The position numbers were made by a program, and so were the translations under genes. 64,000 bases of DNA, from NCBI RefSeq assembly GCF_000003195.3, contig NC_012872.2, forward strand, positions 23,956,066 through 24,020,065. The letters are read 5' to 3'. Below, piece by piece: positions 11,360-21,373 of the stretch. The first letter of the stretch is position 1; each line of letters begins with the position of its first letter. Under the pieces are notes generated by a model. It did not search any database. It was not told the DNA's origin and saw nothing but the letters and a program-made list of their open reading frames with translations. This DNA is from Sorghum bicolor (lineage: Eukaryota > Streptophyta > Magnoliopsida > Poales > Poaceae).

Positions 11360-13513
11360 AACCTTTGCTCGTCCCTGAGCAAAGATGAACTCAAGAGTTT
11401 CTGTAGTGGTTTCATACCTTAAAGATACAAATGCGTTCAAACAAGATCTCATCTCTGGGTTAGGGTAAACTGTTAAGATTTAAACTTACTCATTTTACCT
11501 TCCACCATGGGGCTTGCAACCGTCACTTGTGTCTTGAGTAGTTAAAAGATAGAACGGTCTACTCAAGTGCCATGTCTCTTGTTCTTCGATTAACTATAGT
11601 TCTGGAGTTTTTGCGGACTTTCAAATAAAACTCAGAGATTCCTTGTATGACTCTCTTTAATCTCTCTTTTGTGGTATTTCTGGATCCTTACCAAGGTAGT
11701 AATGGTGTATGCTTTCTCTCAAAGTATGTGGTATTTTTGGTATGAGGCATAGTGGCATTGCCTTCTCTGTCACCCTACTTTAATAAGGTTTTGATACTGG
11801 AGCTCATAGGTGGGAGACAGCTAATACATACTTACAAGACATTTATTGCATATTCAAACCATGGATCCAGAAGAACAAGTCAATAAGTCAAATCAAGATG
11901 TGCATGTGTGGCGAATGAATGGTGTATGGTGATGATGATGATAACAATGGTGAAAGTCTAATTCTAATTGTGCTCTTTTGAGAGATACATACCTTTCTTG
12001 CTCTTTTGAAACTTTTTGAGGAGAATGAGATGCTCTATATTTTATTTTTCTTTTCTCTCAAGTGGGTATCTTGTACCCCTAATTCTACGGTCGGACACTT
12101 GTCCATTTTTACCTCTCGTCTCACTTTTTCTTTTCTTTCGAGGTTTCGGGCACTTGCCCCTTTTTATTTCCTCGTATCTTTTTTTAGAGCACTCATCTCT
12201 TGAAATAATGTAGCAAGTGGTAGTAACCGAAATATCTTGAGCATTTATTTCACAGGGGAAAACAGAAATTGGAGAATGTTTTTGGCTATTCTCTCCCGGA
12301 TTAGTAGTAGAATATTTTTGGGTGAATCTGGATATGGAAATGAGTGGATGTATGTGGATGCGTACTTCCAGAGTAGAAGCAGCATGTATGAGTGAACGTG
12401 CAAGTGAATCTTGATTTAACCACATGACAAGCTGCTAAGGGTCAACACATCTTGACCACACTCAATGCTCATAAGCAGTAAAAAGTAAATGTATGGTTCA
12501 TAGTCTAATAAGCATGTATATATGGCTGTGGTAGGATTTTTAACTCTCATCATACAGGAACTCATCACGTGATATTTTAAAGATTTTCAAAGATAAAATT
12601 CTCCAGAATTCTAGCATCTCTAGGAACAGATAAACAGCAGCTCAACCTTCCCATATCATATCCGTTAACAACTTAGACTTTAGATCAAGTACTCTTCCCA
12701 CAAGTTCAGGTTTAGAGCAAATCTTAATTAATAACAGTCATGCCTAAACTTGAGAGAGATTTCAATTTTGAGAACTAGTCATGGAAGTGCAACTATTCAT
12801 CATTTTCATATGAGAGCTTATCACTATGGTTCATAGCAAATTTTATTTATTTATTTCTCTAGCAAACAAAGCAAAGATATATATAAGCACAAAATCTTTA
12901 TTTGGGTTTTTATGATTATGCATCTTTTTATTATTTGAGTAAAGTATAAACGTGAGTAGAACACTTAGCTGGATAAATGGGGGTGCTCTCCCCAAGCTGG
13001 TTTTTGACGTAATTTCTCCTGATGTAGCTAGCAAGTGGCGGAGGTGTATTTGAATGTCGGCAGCACCCTGACAGCGATTAGGATGTCCTCTGTCTGCTAG
13101 TCTTCTTTGATCCTTGAATTCTGTGGAGCTCAAATAGACAACAAAGCTTTGTGGAACTAGTTAAGTGTTAGCATAAATATCTAGCCTTTATCATGTTGAG
13201 CCTCCTCTAATAAGTATTACTCTCTTTGGTAGGATCATAAATTTATTTTTATATTTTTATTTTTATAGGGCAGGAATATATTTATTTTATTTTTATGCCA
13301 CCACAGTGAATGTACTTATGGGTTTTATGCCATGAGCATACTCACATGGGGCTTACTATTTTTAGCATTTTTATTTTCTTTTCGAGATGATATAAACCTG
13401 ATTAACTAAGCAAACTATTTTAAATAATTGAAAGGAAAAGGATAACTACCAAGTTTACCTCTTGGCATGGCGTTCGGTGTTTTTAAGACCTCCGAACGGG
13501 ACTCTCCGTTTTC
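11360..13513 (-). other. E3 internal non-coding region
   Basis: No gene seen. It is repeated in E1 (3888-5945) and in E2. Short frames such as those near 12006-12425 fall in AT-rich, low-complexity stretches, are not conserved in frame between copies, and overlap one another on both strands. Confidence 0.6.
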
Positions 13514-14110
13514 TCAATCGTCCTGGGATTCGCTGGGTGGCGTAGTCGGTGGTTCCGGCGGCGCCTGCTCTTCATGTATAACTATCTTCTCTCTACACAC
13601 CTGACTCGGTGCTACGGTATCCTCAGGGATGTTCTGTTCAAGTTGTATGTCTTCAGACCTTACCACTTCTCCTTCGTAGTCTGCCCATCTGTCCTTGATG
13701 ATTTGCCGCCTCTGGTTGCGGTTGTGTCGTCTTCTTCTTATCCTAACCTGCTTAGAGTCTTCAACTATATAGTTAGGGTCAGTAAAATAGCGGTGTACCT
13801 TCTCAGAGGGGAAGTGCATGTGGACTTCTCCGATTCCAATGTAGATGATTGCTTTAACGGTGCTGAGGAACGGTCTCCCAAGGATGATGAGTGGATCGTA
13901 CTCGTCTTCTCCCATGTCAATAACCTGAATGATCGTCTACTTTGACAGGAACATCAGTTACTATACCTTCAACCTTTCAGAATGTCTGATCTGCCATCTG
14001 GAGCTGAGTGTATGTCGATTTTATTGGCGTGGTTCCAAACAGGAGCTGATAGGTGACTGCGGCCATTATGTTGATGCTTGACCCGGTGTCACAAAGTTTC
14101 TTCTAGAAAT
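13514..14110 (-). pseudogene. E3 second retropepsin-like protease domain
   Basis: On the minus strand this segment has a CDTGSSINIM active site (around 14070-14100), then TQLQMADQTF, then DPLIILGRPFL with IIYIGIGEVHMHF. It ends in an Arg-rich tail and an acidic, proline-rich end at 13514. The longest open part is 133 aa (13915-13514). Stops interrupt it near 14105 and 13985. It follows a different, more typical Athila-like protease in the same element, so two protease-type domains lie in tandem. Confidence 0.65.
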
Positions 14111-14884
14111 TGTATCCATTAATGGAGCACTGGATGCTTGGGATACCTGAGTCATCCTTTTTGGTCAGGAACGGTGATTTAAGTCGATGATCTTGACCTC
14201 CTTGAACTGCAGTGACCATCTTAGCTGACTCGGTCCGCATTTGCTTGTTCCTGTTCCTCCTATTGGTCCTCTTCCTTGGTTCATGTCGGGATTGCTCTGA
14301 GATTTGTGTAATCTTGTTCTTGAAGAAAAACGTCTCCTTCCTCCCCTTGATGTAGAAACTGATCTTGGCAGCACTAGCATAGATGACAGCACCCGAGGTG
14401 TTCAGAAATGGCCTCCCTAGGATGATGGGTGCCCTCTCATTAGTATCAGTCTCTATCACTACGAAGTCTGCTGGAGCGTATAAGGTACCAACTCGGACGT
14501 AGAGGTTCTTCAATATTCCCTTTGGGAAACTTAGTGTCCGATCCTGGGCATAATGTTGACGCTGGAGCCAAAGTCGTAGAGTGCTTCTAGGAAGTCCACC
14601 ATGCCAATGGAGATCGGGATGACGGGGCGTCCTGGATCGCCTCTCTTGACCGGCAGAAGGTCAGTAATTACTTCCACAACGGGGTTACTCCAGTAGTTAC
14701 CTGCATCAAACATGTCTACAAGATTTGCAGATTCTAATCCTTCCGGTTGTGATGGTATACCGGGGTTAGTAGCAGGAACAACAACAACTATTTGATTTAA
14801 CTGAGATTCAATCATTTCATTAAAGCTAATTTGATTCTTGATGGCAGTAGAGAAATTATCCATTAGCTTTCCTTGATTAGACAC
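14111..14884 (-). pseudogene. E3 gag tail and first protease domain
   Basis: Minus-strand frames give a helical gag tail (NQISFNEMIESQLNQI), then a protease start with VIPISIGMVDFLEALYDFGS (DFG in place of the usual DxG), then YVRVGTLYAPADFV and APIILGRPFLNTSGAVIY. The two main open parts are 14884-14531 and 14513-14103, separated by a frame change near 14520. Athila-type protease is the nearest family I recognise. It is broken and lies in an element without pol. Confidence 0.65.
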
Positions 14885-15040
14885 TAACTCTCTTAGAGGT
14901 AGAAAATTATTATTATTATTATAAGAATTATTACCTTGATAAATACCTGAGTAGTTAGGCCTCTGTTGATTCCAACCTTGATTTTGTTGAGGACGGTTGT
15001 AGTAGTTTATTGTTGATGTAGTTTATGTCCTTAAGCATCT
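14885..15040 (-). pseudogene. gag: E3 gag Asn/Gln-rich remnant
   Basis: On the minus strand the sequence encodes QNQGWNQQRPNYSGIYQGNN and a run of Asn codons (the TTATTATTATTATTATA run at about 14905). This is the low-complexity gag tail also seen in Z1. The frame shifts at about 15010. Capsid sequence upstream is missing. Confidence 0.6.
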
Positions 15041-16120
15041 CATGGCAGTGATTGCCTGAGTGTCCAGTATCTCTAGTGTGTTTGTGCTCATAGATCCAGG
15101 TTCTCCACTTGGTGGAGTCTGGGAGTTGTAAAACCCCTTCATATTTTGCTCGAAGTGTACCTGCTCATAGAGACAAGGCAGAGATCAAGTGCAAGGGCCC
15201 TATTGGTGGAAAACACCAACAGAACCAAAAGTGTTTTTGTTCTGCTCTAACCTTAAGCATAGTGAGCAAGACAAAGTTGATGGAAAATAAGATCATGAGT
15301 GTAGCATTTAAAACATTTGTCAGATCAGATTGCTCAACCAAATGGAAAGATAATCTATCTATACTTATGTTTTTTTATATATATCTTCCAAAGATTGCGT
15401 GTGCAACATTTTAGCTCATATGATTAGGAGTGTGGGATCACAAAGGTGGAAGGACTAAACATATTGAATCGATTGGGTTGGTTAATCTAAAGTTGTAGAT
15501 CATACATGTTTGTCTCTTTTATTCATGTGAACGCTAGAACCAAGTAGAAACTTATAAAAGTGATAGTCAAGTACCTTAAGATGTTACCTTGCTTGATGAG
15601 TGATGGTACAGTATCACCTTGTGGAAGCTTTCCTTTCTTAGCAGTTGTGCATACTGTTTGTGGCACCCTCCATGGATCATCTCCTGTGAGCTATGCCTTC
15701 CTTGTGTAAATTGTTAACCTTCATTTGTCTCACTCTTGTCTCCAATGTGAGTTCATCTCAGGACTTCCCAGGTCGAAATTGAAAGTTTTCTTGTAGGGGT
15801 TAGTCCAACAAAATATCCAATATCTACTATAGAATACTATCGGCTCATAAATCAACCTAGGCACCATGTCTAATTTGACTTAGGAGGGCATTTTAACCTA
15901 AGCATCACGCTTAATTTAAAATCCTTTGGAAGTAAGATCATCATTCCTAAACTAAGCACCATGCTTAATTAAGAGATAATGAAAGTACTCCAAACCTAGA
16001 CATATATTAAAGCAAATAAAGGTAGCATGAGAGCATTTATAGAGATCTACTCAAGTGGAGATGAAGTAGTGTGATTAGTATTTAACAAATTGAGCATGTC
16101 TCAAAGGTAGGGACAACCAA
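15041..16120 (-). other. E3 internal region up to the E4 insertion
   Basis: No gene seen. The sequence matches 6760-7790 in E1 and 51180-52240 in E2. It ends at CATAG (16121-16125), the target of E4, and continues at 40315. Confidence 0.55.
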
Positions 16121-16125
16121 CATAG

Positions 16126-16682
16126 TGTTGACACCGTTTTTGGGCACGTGTCTAGGATGGCAGGATAAGGTGGCAGTACGATGTTTACAAAGTGGGTTGC
16201 CGATGAGGATGGTTGCCGATGAGGGAGAAGTTGAACGTGACTAAGTCCACAGGCAGTAATATGGTGCCGATGGCTAGATAAGAAAGTCTGCCGATGACTA
16301 TGGCAAAGGGTCTGCCGATGATGCAAAGAGGGAGTCCGGAAGCTGCCGGTCGTTATGTGGAGGAGTTTCGGTTTGTCACGAGGGATAGTTTTGTTATTTC
16401 CTTAATTATTTGCATCGTTTTGTATACGGATTCCGTGTAATTTGGAATTCGAATTCTAATCATGTCTGGTTGTAGCTCTTTGAGCACGGTATAAATATAG
16501 ACCCTAGGGCCTTGTAATAAAAAATCAATCAATGAATCAAACACACATTTTTACTCATATTCCAGCATTTACTTTTCGACGACTTCGTCATACTTTTTCC
16601 TTTTGTTACGAGTTCTTAGGAATTCGTCGACTTAAGCTCGGCGTGTTCTCAAGTTCCGCGTGAGTACCTCTTAGCCGTGACA
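16126..16682 (+). repeat. E4 5' LTR, 3' end deleted
   Basis: It begins TGTTGACACCG like the other three family LTRs but stops at GTGACATC (16682), where the complete LTR at 39639 goes on for 138 more bases. It then joins straight to gag sequence (ACGGCTCCATCGG). It contains an extra GTTGCCGATGAGGAT block near 16195 that the 3' LTR lacks. A TATA box (TATAAATA) is at 16490-16497. Confidence 0.9.
16490..16497 (+). promoter_or_regulatory. TATA box in E4 5' LTR
   Basis: TATAAATA follows GAGCACGG, at the same place as in the other family LTRs. With the primer site and the gag start deleted, transcripts from here could not start reverse transcription normally. Confidence 0.6.
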
Positions 16683-16991
16683 TCACGGCTCCATCGGCTG
16701 CCTTGACGACAGCAAGTGCACAATCTGCCGTCCCTCCAAGTACATCGGGGACTACTGGTGCACTATCTATGCCGATGACAACCAACCCACAAATTTCAGT
16801 TGGGCAGCATAAACTGACAACAGATATGTTGGCATCGGCAATGTCAGGGTTGACTCTTCCTCCCAACTGGTGGGGTTACGGTATGCCTCCAGAGTTGACA
16901 CCGGGAACATCACAAATAACTGACATGAGGGGCAAAACTCCTATGACATCGGCACCTCCCAATGCGCCGGTGAACCAGAGTCCTCGGTATA
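16683..16991 (+). pseudogene. gag: E4 gag fragment, left of E5
   Basis: The fragment corresponds to about residues 124-226 of the E5 gag (STSGTTGALSMPMTTNPQ, then WWGYGMPPELTPG). Its N terminus was removed by the LTR-gag deletion, and its C-terminal side is interrupted by E5 after the target GTATA (16987-16991). The gene resumes at 29342. Confidence 0.88.
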
Positions 16992-17679
16992 TGTTGACAC
17001 CGTTTTTGGGCACGTGTCCAGGGTGGCAAGACAGGGTGGCAGTATGATATGGGGTGCTGGTAAGGATGGTTGCCGATGAGGGAGGAGTTGATTGTGACTA
17101 AGTCCTCAGACAGTAGCACGGTACCGATGACCGAGTAAAAGGGTCTGCCGATGACTATGGCGAGAGGGTTACCGATGACGCAAAGAGAGGAGTCCGGAAG
17201 TTGCCAGTTGTCATGTGGAGGAGTTTCGGTTTGTCACGAAGGGTGGTTTTATTATTTCCTTATGTTATTCGTATCGTTTTGTGTACGGGTTCCGTGTAAT
17301 TTGGAATTCGAATTCTAACCGTGTCTGGTCGTAGCTCTTTGAGCAGGGTATAAATATAAGCCCTAAGACCTTGTAATCAATATCAAGAAATCAATCAAAC
17401 ATACGTTTTACTCATATTCCAGCATTTACTTTTCGACGACTTCGTCACCCTTTTTCCTTCTTATTACGAGTTCTTAGGAATTCGTCGATTTAAGCTCGGC
17501 GTATTCTCGAGTTCCGCGTGAGTACCTCTTAGCCGTGACATCCGGGCGCATCGCTGTTGTCAGGACTAAAGTATTCAAGTTATCACCTTTGCCGATAGTA
17601 AGGTCAAATCGGCTGGCACGCCTTAACGTTTGAATTGGGTATTAGCCCTTTGTGTTTGCAGATCAATTTTGCATCAACA
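16992..17679 (+). repeat. E5 5' LTR
   Basis: TGTTGACACCG to GCATCAACA, 688 bp. It has a TATA box at 17349-17356 and several GCCGAT/ATCGGC hexamers. I read it against 28654-29341 and saw no difference. Confidence 0.95.
17349..17356 (+). promoter_or_regulatory. TATA box of the E5 genomic transcript
   Basis: TATAAATA preceded by GAGCAGGG, 330 bp upstream of the LTR end. A start about 30 bp downstream (near 17385) would leave an R-U5 part of about 295 bp. This is a prediction from position and motif only. Confidence 0.7.
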
Positions 17680-17686
17680 CATCTTT

Positions 17687-17704
17687 TGGCACGCCCAGTG
17701 GGAC
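17687..17704 (+). other. E5 primer binding site
   Basis: TGGCACGCCCAGTGGGAC starts seven bases after the LTR end. TGG at the start matches the CCA end of a tRNA. I cannot name the tRNA with certainty. The site is deleted from E4. Confidence 0.75.
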
Positions 17705-17725
17705 AGATTCAAGATCAAGATCAAC

Positions 17726-20700
17726 ATGTCGATCTCTGACCTCGATCAAGACAATGTCATCCCCGTGACGGAAGCTAACCTCAAGGATGAGCAGAAGCAA
17801 GCTATTGCCCAAGCGATGGAAGAGTTCAAGCAGCAATGCCTGAAGTCTTTCAGCATAAACAGGAGCGGCGAAGTGGTCCAGAAAGATGCACTACCGGCAC
17901 CACGGCAGGTCACCTTTGACGCCAACCCTGGCAAGCTTCAAGACATGGTTGATAATGCCATCAATCGAGCGTTGATTAATCAAGCTGGTGTACTATCTAA
18001 TACGGTTTTCAACGCCGTGGCAAGAACCTTCAAGGAAGGACAAATCCCGCCGGATTATGTGGGCCCCTCCCATCATCAACCCACGGCACCAGAGGTCACG
18101 GCTCCATCGGCTGCTTTGACGAGTGCGAGTGCGCAAACCGCCGTTCCTCCAAATACGTCGGGGGCTACTGGTGCACCATCTATGCCGATGGCAACTAACC
18201 CACAAATTTCTGTTGGGCAGCATAAACTGACAACAGATATGTTGGCATCGGCTATGTCGGGGTTAACTCTTCCTCCTAGCTGGTGGGGTTATGGTATGCC
18301 TCCAGAGTTGACGCCGGGAACGTCACAGATAGCTGATATGAGGGGCAAAACTCCTATGACATCGGCACCCTCCAATGTGCCGGTGAACCAGAGTCCTCGG
18401 TATACCACAACTACTACTGCAAGGCCTCACGCTGGAAATCCTCAAGATCCAATGTTCCAGATGCCTAACGCATCGGCAGAGTCAATGCTGATGCAACAGA
18501 GGCCTATGGCCCAGTCAGGGTATGTCAATTCAACGACGGTACCCAATTACCAATCATCGGCAGCACCTGTGCCGATGAACGCTAGTAGTGGATGGCTTGG
18601 ACAGCAAGCCTTTCCACAGTCGCCCCAGCAAGGTTATCAGACTACGGGGTTCCAGCAAGGACAGGTGTATCCCGGGTTCCAAGGTCAGGGAATTCCCAAC
18701 CAGCCAATAAATTTTGGACAGCAACTCGGAGGACAGCCAATCGGTGGACAACAGTTTGGTAGTCCGCAGATTGGAGGACAGGCGACCAATACGATGTTCC
18801 ATACAGGTCACGTCCCGAACAGACACGTGGAGGTTCGCCACCAAATGCCAGATCCGCAGCCGCCTCATCGGCAAGATGCCGATGCGTATTGGGCCGATAA
18901 GATTGCTGAAGTAATGAGGGAACAATTTGGGATAAAACCCAAAGTCAACACTTATTCTTATCGGACACCGTATCCTCCCGCGTATGATTTGATCCCGCTT
19001 CCACATCGGTACAAAGTACCGGATTTCACAAAATTTTCCGGACAGGACGATACGTCAACCATGGAGCATGTCAACAGGTTCATTATCCAATGTGGAGAAG
19101 CTGGTAACAGGGACGAATTGAGAGTTCGCCTATTTTCATCATCATTATCTGGATCGGCCTTTACTTGGTTCATATCATTGCCTCCCAATTCAGTAATTAC
19201 TTGGGCCGATCTGGAGAAGCAATTCCACAAATACTTCTTCTCGGGGGTTCATGAGAAGAAAATCACCGACTTGGTCAAGCTGAGGCAACGTAATGACGAG
19301 TCGGTTGAGGGATTTGTGCAGAGGATACGAGAAGTCAAAAATAAATGCTATAGCCTGGTTCTGGATGATCGGCAACTAGCCGATTTGGCTTTCCAAGGTC
19401 TGTTGCCACACATCAGGGATAAGTATGCCTCTCAGGAGTTCGAAAGTTTAAGTCACTTGGTGCAGAGGATATCCGATCAAGACATCAAGCCTTTCGAGCC
19501 TAAGAGGGCATGGAATAAGAAAGTCTCATTTGTTGACGAGGCAACAAGCTCAGATTCCGATGAAGAACCAGTAATCGGCTTAGCAGAGTGGGTAAAAAAC
19601 AAGAAGCCGATGTCTTGTCCTTTTGGGCAGAAGGAACCAGAGAAGTTTGCATTTGATACCGCCAAGGCCGACAGGATATTTGACTTTTTACTTCAGGAAG
19701 GTCAAATCAAATTGTCACCTAACCACGTGATTCCGTCGGCAGAAGAATTGAGGAGGATGAGGTATTGCAAGTGGCATAATGCAACTTCGCATGATACCAA
19801 TGAGTGTAAAGTATTCAGACAACAGTTGCAATCGGCCATAGAGTCAGGGAGAATCAAGTTTGATAGTTCCAAAGCCCAGAAGCCGATGAAGATAGACCAA
19901 CATCCTTTCCCGACGAATATGTTGGATGCTAAGGGGAAGGCTAAGGTCTTGACGTCGGAGACCGCCGAGAAGAGTGCATCGGTAGATCCTCAGCATCAAG
20001 TTACTACCGCTGATGCAAAGAGTAAGGGCTTGGTCCAGGAAGGAACTAGCTCAGGAAGAATTCCTCGATCTGGTATTGTCATAACTCATAGAAGGCCTCG
20101 AGAGAGATGGCAACAACGGGAAGATCGGTATCGGCGCCAGCAGGAAGATTATCAACGGGAAGAAGAAAGACGCCGACAGGAGTGGAATCGGCATAGGGAT
20201 CATTGGAATTGCCCATTCTTCATCCATTGTTGGGAAGAAAATATCAAGCTCCCTACTGTCAGAGACTGTCCTGAATGCAATGGTTATGATAGGTACGATA
20301 GGAACGATCGACGTTATCATGATGAGGAACGACGATTTAATGGGCCGATCAGAGGAAGGGCATCAGTTCATGATCGGCTGGGGGGCAGGCTTAGCGTTCA
20401 TGATCGGCTTAGTGACCGTGTCCAGTATTTTCCCAGAAACCAAGAGGAGCTTGAAAGAATGGCTGATGCGCGGGTTCCCGATGAATTCATATTTTGCAGG
20501 GATGCCAATACGCATCGTATGGAGTTAAGAGAGGACCAACGTCCGACGGCAAGGCAAAGGCCACTTCCTCCATGGTGCCCTCAAGGATTAACTAAGACAC
20601 AGAAAAGGAGATTGCAACGTGAAAGGCAAGAGGAGTTAAATAAAGGAGAGAATTCTGAAAGTCGGCAGCCGGCAGACACTAAGAGGGAAGGACCATCGGC

Positions 20701-21373
20701 AGGCGTCAACATGGTATTCATGTTGCCGATGGAGTTTCTTGCACCAGCCAGTGACGATGAGTTAGGATTTTCTGATCAGATAGCTCAGTTGGCTCTGGAT
20801 CCGATGACGGCTATCTTTGAGAAACCTGCCGATAACGAGAGGCAGCATCTTAAAGCTTTGTTCCTCAAAGGAAGGGTTGATGGGCAGCCAATGACGAAGA
20901 TCCTAGTTGATGGTGGAGCTGCTATTAATATTATGCCGTATGCAGTATATCGGAAGCTTGGGAAAGGGGATCAAGATTTGACCAAGACCGACATGATGCT
21001 CAAAGACTTTGAGGGAAACGTATCTCCAGTCAAGGGGGCGATATGTGTAGAGTTGACCATCGGCAGCAAAACCTTGCCGACAACTTTTTTCGTGATCAGC
21101 GGAAAAGGCGCCTACAATTTACTATTGGGGAGAGATTGGATTCATGCCAATTGTTGTGTCCCATCCACGATGCACCAATGCTTGGTTCAGTGGGTAGGTG
21201 ACAAGATTGAGATCGTCCCAGGGGATTCTTCTTATGTTATCGCATCGGCAGAAGCAGATACTTATGAAAAGACTAGGTGCATTTCAGGAGAAGTTTGGGA
21301 GAAAGATTTTCTCAAAGTTGCCGATTATGAGATTCCACCGATCCAAGCAGTCGGTTCTGACGACGGTTTTTAA
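17726..21373 (+). CDS. gag-pro: E5 gag-protease polyprotein
   Basis: A 1215-aa frame from the first ATG after the primer site; an upstream in-frame extension into the LTR lacks an ATG and was not used. Order: a Pro/Ser/Thr/Gln-rich N-terminal third (Gln/Gly-rich around residues 290-355), the retrotransposon gag capsid (about 430-590, with VPDFTKFSGQDD and FTWFISLPPNS), a C/H cluster (CKWHNATSHDTNEC, about 681), a highly charged Arg/Glu region with a second Cys cluster, and a retropepsin-like protease (VDGGAAINIMP about 1059, LLLGRDW about 1131). The protease has DGG instead of the canonical DTG or DSG. Gag would form the particle that packages the RNA, and the protease would process the polyproteins. 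The stop TAA overlaps the pol ATG. It is long for a gag-pro, as is common in Tat elements. Confidence 0.93.
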   Translation: MSISDLDQDNVIPVTEANLKDEQKQAIAQAMEEFKQQCLKSFSINRSGEVVQKDALPAPRQVTFDANPGKLQDMVDNAINRALINQAGVLSNTVFNAVARTFKEGQIPPDYVGPSHHQPTAPEVTAPSAALTSASAQTAVPPNTSGATGAPSMPMATNPQISVGQHKLTTDMLASAMSGLTLPPSWWGYGMPPELTPGTSQIADMRGKTPMTSAPSNVPVNQSPRYTTTTTARPHAGNPQDPMFQMPNASAESMLMQQRPMAQSGYVNSTTVPNYQSSAAPVPMNASSGWLGQQAFPQSPQQGYQTTGFQQGQVYPGFQGQGIPNQPINFGQQLGGQPIGGQQFGSPQIGGQATNTMFHTGHVPNRHVEVRHQMPDPQPPHRQDADAYWADKIAEVMREQFGIKPKVNTYSYRTPYPPAYDLIPLPHRYKVPDFTKFSGQDDTSTMEHVNRFIIQCGEAGNRDELRVRLFSSSLSGSAFTWFISLPPNSVITWADLEKQFHKYFFSGVHEKKITDLVKLRQRNDESVEGFVQRIREVKNKCYSLVLDDRQLADLAFQGLLPHIRDKYASQEFESLSHLVQRISDQDIKPFEPKRAWNKKVSFVDEATSSDSDEEPVIGLAEWVKNKKPMSCPFGQKEPEKFAFDTAKADRIFDFLLQEGQIKLSPNHVIPSAEELRRMRYCKWHNATSHDTNECKVFRQQLQSAIESGRIKFDSSKAQKPMKIDQHPFPTNMLDAKGKAKVLTSETAEKSASVDPQHQVTTADAKSKGLVQEGTSSGRIPRSGIVITHRRPRERWQQREDRYRRQQEDYQREEERRRQEWNRHRDHWNCPFFIHCWEENIKLPTVRDCPECNGYDRYDRNDRRYHDEERRFNGPIRGRASVHDRLGGRLSVHDRLSDRVQYFPRNQEELERMADARVPDEFIFCRDANTHRMELREDQRPTARQRPLPPWCPQGLTKTQKRRLQRERQEELNKGENSESRQPADTKREGPSAGVNMVFMLPMEFLAPASDDELGFSDQIAQLALDPMTAIFEKPADNERQHLKALFLKGRVDGQPMTKILVDGGAAINIMPYAVYRKLGKGDQDLTKTDMMLKDFEGNVSPVKGAICVELTIGSKTLPTTFFVISGKGAYNLLLGRDWIHANCCVPSTMHQCLVQWVGDKIEIVPGDSSYVIASAEADTYEKTRCISGEVWEKDFLKVADYEIPPIQAVGSDDGF

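Noticed and set aside
17687..17704. Naming the priming tRNA of E5
   Set aside because: The site starts TGG as expected, but I could not match the remaining bases to a plant tRNA with confidence.
17630..17725. An upstream extension of E5 gag beginning in the LTR
   Set aside because: It needs a non-ATG start inside the LTR. The first ATG after the primer site is at 17726.
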